Part shown: positions 62,977-64,000 of the stretch, piece by piece
How positions within the stretch are numbered: position 1 is the first letter of the stretch
Layout of the letters: every line of letters begins with the position of its first letter
Origin: Bin107 sp965221655
Lineage (GTDB): Bacteria; UBA8248
Assembly (NCBI GenBank): GCA_965221655.1
Contig: OZ244906.1
Span: 2,542,001-2,606,000 of the forward strand
Reading direction: 5' to 3'
Length of the DNA: 64,000 bases
Made by a program: the position numbers and the translations under genes
Notes under the pieces: generated by a model
Seen by the model: the letters and a program-made list of their open reading frames with translations, nothing else
The model's database searches: none
Told to the model about the DNA's origin: nothing

Positions 62977-63516
62977 ATGCCCCGTCTCGACCCCCTCGTG
63001 CCCGATGCCATGCCGCCCCGCCAGAAGGCGGCTTACGACGAACTCATCGCCCACCAGCGCGGCGGCGTGCGCGGACCCTTCGGCGTCTGGGTGCGCAGCC
63101 CCGGCCTCGTCGCCGCCCTGCGCGGGCTGATGAAGTTCTATCTGGAAGAAAGCGTCCTCACCGAGGACGTGCGCGAGCTCGTCGTGCTCATCACCACGCG
63201 CCACTGGGGGGCGACCTACGCATACTCCGCCCACGAGGCGCAGGCTCTCGCCAGCGGACTGACGCCCGCTCTCGTGGCCGCGGTCATGGGCGAGGAGGCA
63301 CCCGTCGAGGGAACCCCGCTCGAGTTGTGCGTCTATGCATACTGCACGGAATTGCTGAAGACGCGCCGCGCCCCCGACGCTCTCTACCGCGAGGCGTTCT
63401 CCCTTCTGGGAGAGAAGGGCGTGGTCGAACTCACAGCCCTGGTGGGTTTTTACTCGACGGTCTCGGTTACCTTGAACGCCTTCGAAATTCCGCCGTTGCG
63501 CCCCGAGGAGAAATAG
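62977..63516 (+). CDS. carboxymuconolactone decarboxylase (CMD)-family protein
   Basis: This 179-aa all-helical CMD/AhpD-fold protein contains LDPLVPDAMPPRQKAAYDELI, VRELVVLITTRHWGATYAYSAHEAQALASGL and VGFYSTVSVTLNAFEI. The CxxC of AhpD-type peroxidases is absent (HWGATYAYSAH instead), so a redox role like AhpD is unlikely. The His in the YSAHEA segment is kept. A strong Shine-Dalgarno (GGAAGGAGG) precedes ATG 62977. The substrate is not known. Confidence 0.85.
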   Translation: MPRLDPLVPDAMPPRQKAAYDELIAHQRGGVRGPFGVWVRSPGLVAALRGLMKFYLEESVLTEDVRELVVLITTRHWGATYAYSAHEAQALASGLTPALVAAVMGEEAPVEGTPLELCVYAYCTELLKTRRAPDALYREAFSLLGEKGVVELTALVGFYSTVSVTLNAFEIPPLRPEEK

Positions 63517-63535
63517 GGTTAACAAAACCTTTCTC

Positions 63536-63564
63536 TTGCACCGAAAGCAGAGTGGTACGATAAT
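63536..63564 (+). promoter_or_regulatory. sigma-70-type promoter
   Basis: TTGCAC (63536-63541) and GATAAT (63559-63564) are separated by exactly 17 bases, just after the CMD gene. Transcription would start near 63571. Downstream are two strong hairpins and no gene on this strand. Confidence 0.6.
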
Positions 63565-63570
63565 GCTCTT

Positions 63571-63700
63571 GGGTCTGCTTGAAGCCAACGAAACAAAGAG
63601 GCCCACCTCGGGCCACTCCCAGTTGCTTCTCAGGGCGCTAGGGAGTGGCCCTTCTGGTTATTGCCTCTATGCTCGGTGGGCAACGGACCATAGAGGCTAC
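63571..63700 (+). ncRNA. candidate structured RNA with two strong hairpins
   Basis: Hairpin 1 is GGGCCACTCCC (63610-63620) with GGGAGTGGCCC (63641-63651), 11 perfect pairs. Hairpin 2 is GCCTCTATG (63663-63671) with CATAGAGGC (63689-63697), 9 perfect pairs. A GGCCC at 63599-63603 can alternatively pair with GGGCC of hairpin 1, so two folds compete. I do not recognise the family. The hairpins may instead be a bidirectional terminator or recombination site. Confidence 0.4.
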
Positions 63701-63748
63701 CAACGCTGCTCATAACGGCCCTCCTTTCTCTTATAATGAAAGTGTCCT

Positions 63749-64000
63749 AAGTAGATTCGGTTTTCTTTTCGAATGCCTGCATCAAATCGACGATGTTGAA
63801 TACGAGCTTCCGTTCGTCTTCACTTAGCTCAAACGTATTGAATCGGCCGAATAACGACAATACGCCAGCACCATTTTGCAAGCTGACTTTTTTCTCAATT
63901 CCCTGGTCTATGTTGTCGTCTTCGGTGCTTAGTGTTTTTTTGGCACGAACCTGTCCATTTTTTTTGGCAGGGACGGCGGATGCACGGAACCTTGACCGGG
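63749..64000 (-). CDS. unknown protein, C-terminal part (cut by window edge)
   Basis: A minus-strand frame is open from the window end to TAG at 63749, giving 83 residues. It is Lys-rich at first (SAVPAKKNGQVRAKKT) and ends LSEDERKLVFNIVDLMQAFE followed by KKTEST, an amphipathic helix. Base composition is clearly more AT-rich than the neighbouring genes, suggesting foreign origin. I do not recognise it. The length and helix would suit a small DNA-binding or phage-type protein, but that is a guess. Confidence 0.55.

Noticed and set aside
62977..63516. AhpD-type peroxidase or selenoprotein
   Set aside because: The CxxC/UxxC site is replaced by residues without Cys, and there is no in-frame UGA.
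63645..63827. A 60-codon plus-strand frame downstream of the hairpins
   Set aside because: It starts inside hairpin 1, lacks a Shine-Dalgarno sequence and is antisense to the better-supported minus-strand frame.

Overview
This 64 kb window is GC-rich, chromosomal-looking bacterial DNA with frequent GTG and TTG starts, tightly packed operons and few mobile-element traces. Two complex I gene clusters, liv-type ABC import, acyl-CoA metabolism and an outer-membrane-barrel remnant point to an environmental Gram-negative bacterium. I cannot name the taxon. An in-frame UGA in an OsmC gene implies that the organism makes selenoproteins.

Layout. (1) 1-12454 (+): the nuo operon from a 5'-truncated nuoD through nuoE, F, G, H, I, J, K, L, M and N. 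(2) 12621-22252 (+): a second, paralogous complex I cluster, nuoA-B-C-D-H-J-K-L-M-N. It lacks nuoE/F/G and also nuoI. (3) 22541-30330: an accessory stretch with a DJ-1/PfpI protein, a HAD phosphatase plus AIR-synthase-like pair, tRNA-Phe, a probable selenocysteine-containing OsmC protein, a DinB-like protein, an orphan molybdenum hydroxylase large subunit and the 3' remnant of an outer-membrane protein gene. Two 10-bp-periodic A-tract repeat blocks lie in its intergenic regions. (4) 30357-35329 (-): a complete branched-chain amino acid/amide ABC importer (livH, livM, binding protein, livG, livF). (5) 35594-38103 (+): a cytosine-deaminase-like amidohydrolase overlapping a DUF1116 protein. (6) 38109-46547 (-): a catabolic-looking group with an HMGL-like aldolase/synthase, an M24 metallopeptidase-like enzyme, two acyl-CoA dehydrogenases flanking an acyl-CoA ligase, and a ThDP-dependent decarboxylase-like enzyme. 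(7) A kelch-repeat lipoprotein (-), then a 3-hydroxyacyl-CoA dehydrogenase and a third acyl-CoA dehydrogenase (+). (8) 50137-53502 (-): an overlapping three-gene operon encoding a MotA-like protein with a long coiled-coil tail, a MotB/OmpA-like protein and an HNH nuclease. This is the composition of a type II Zorya anti-phage system. (9) 53712-59977: a signalling locus with two paralogous receiver proteins (one carrying a PP2C phosphatase), an RsbW-like kinase, a periplasmic binding protein, a membrane histidine kinase and two convergent STAS antagonists. (10) 60222-63516: zinc alcohol dehydrogenase, sugar-nucleotide epimerase, PPOX-fold protein and CMD-family protein. The window ends with a promoter followed by two strong hairpins and the 3' end of an AT-richer unknown gene.

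The clearest points for follow-up are the UGA-containing OsmC gene with its SECIS-like hairpin, the Zorya-like operon with a 120-residue duplication in the motor tail, the second complex I cluster without nuoI, and two candidate non-coding transcripts.
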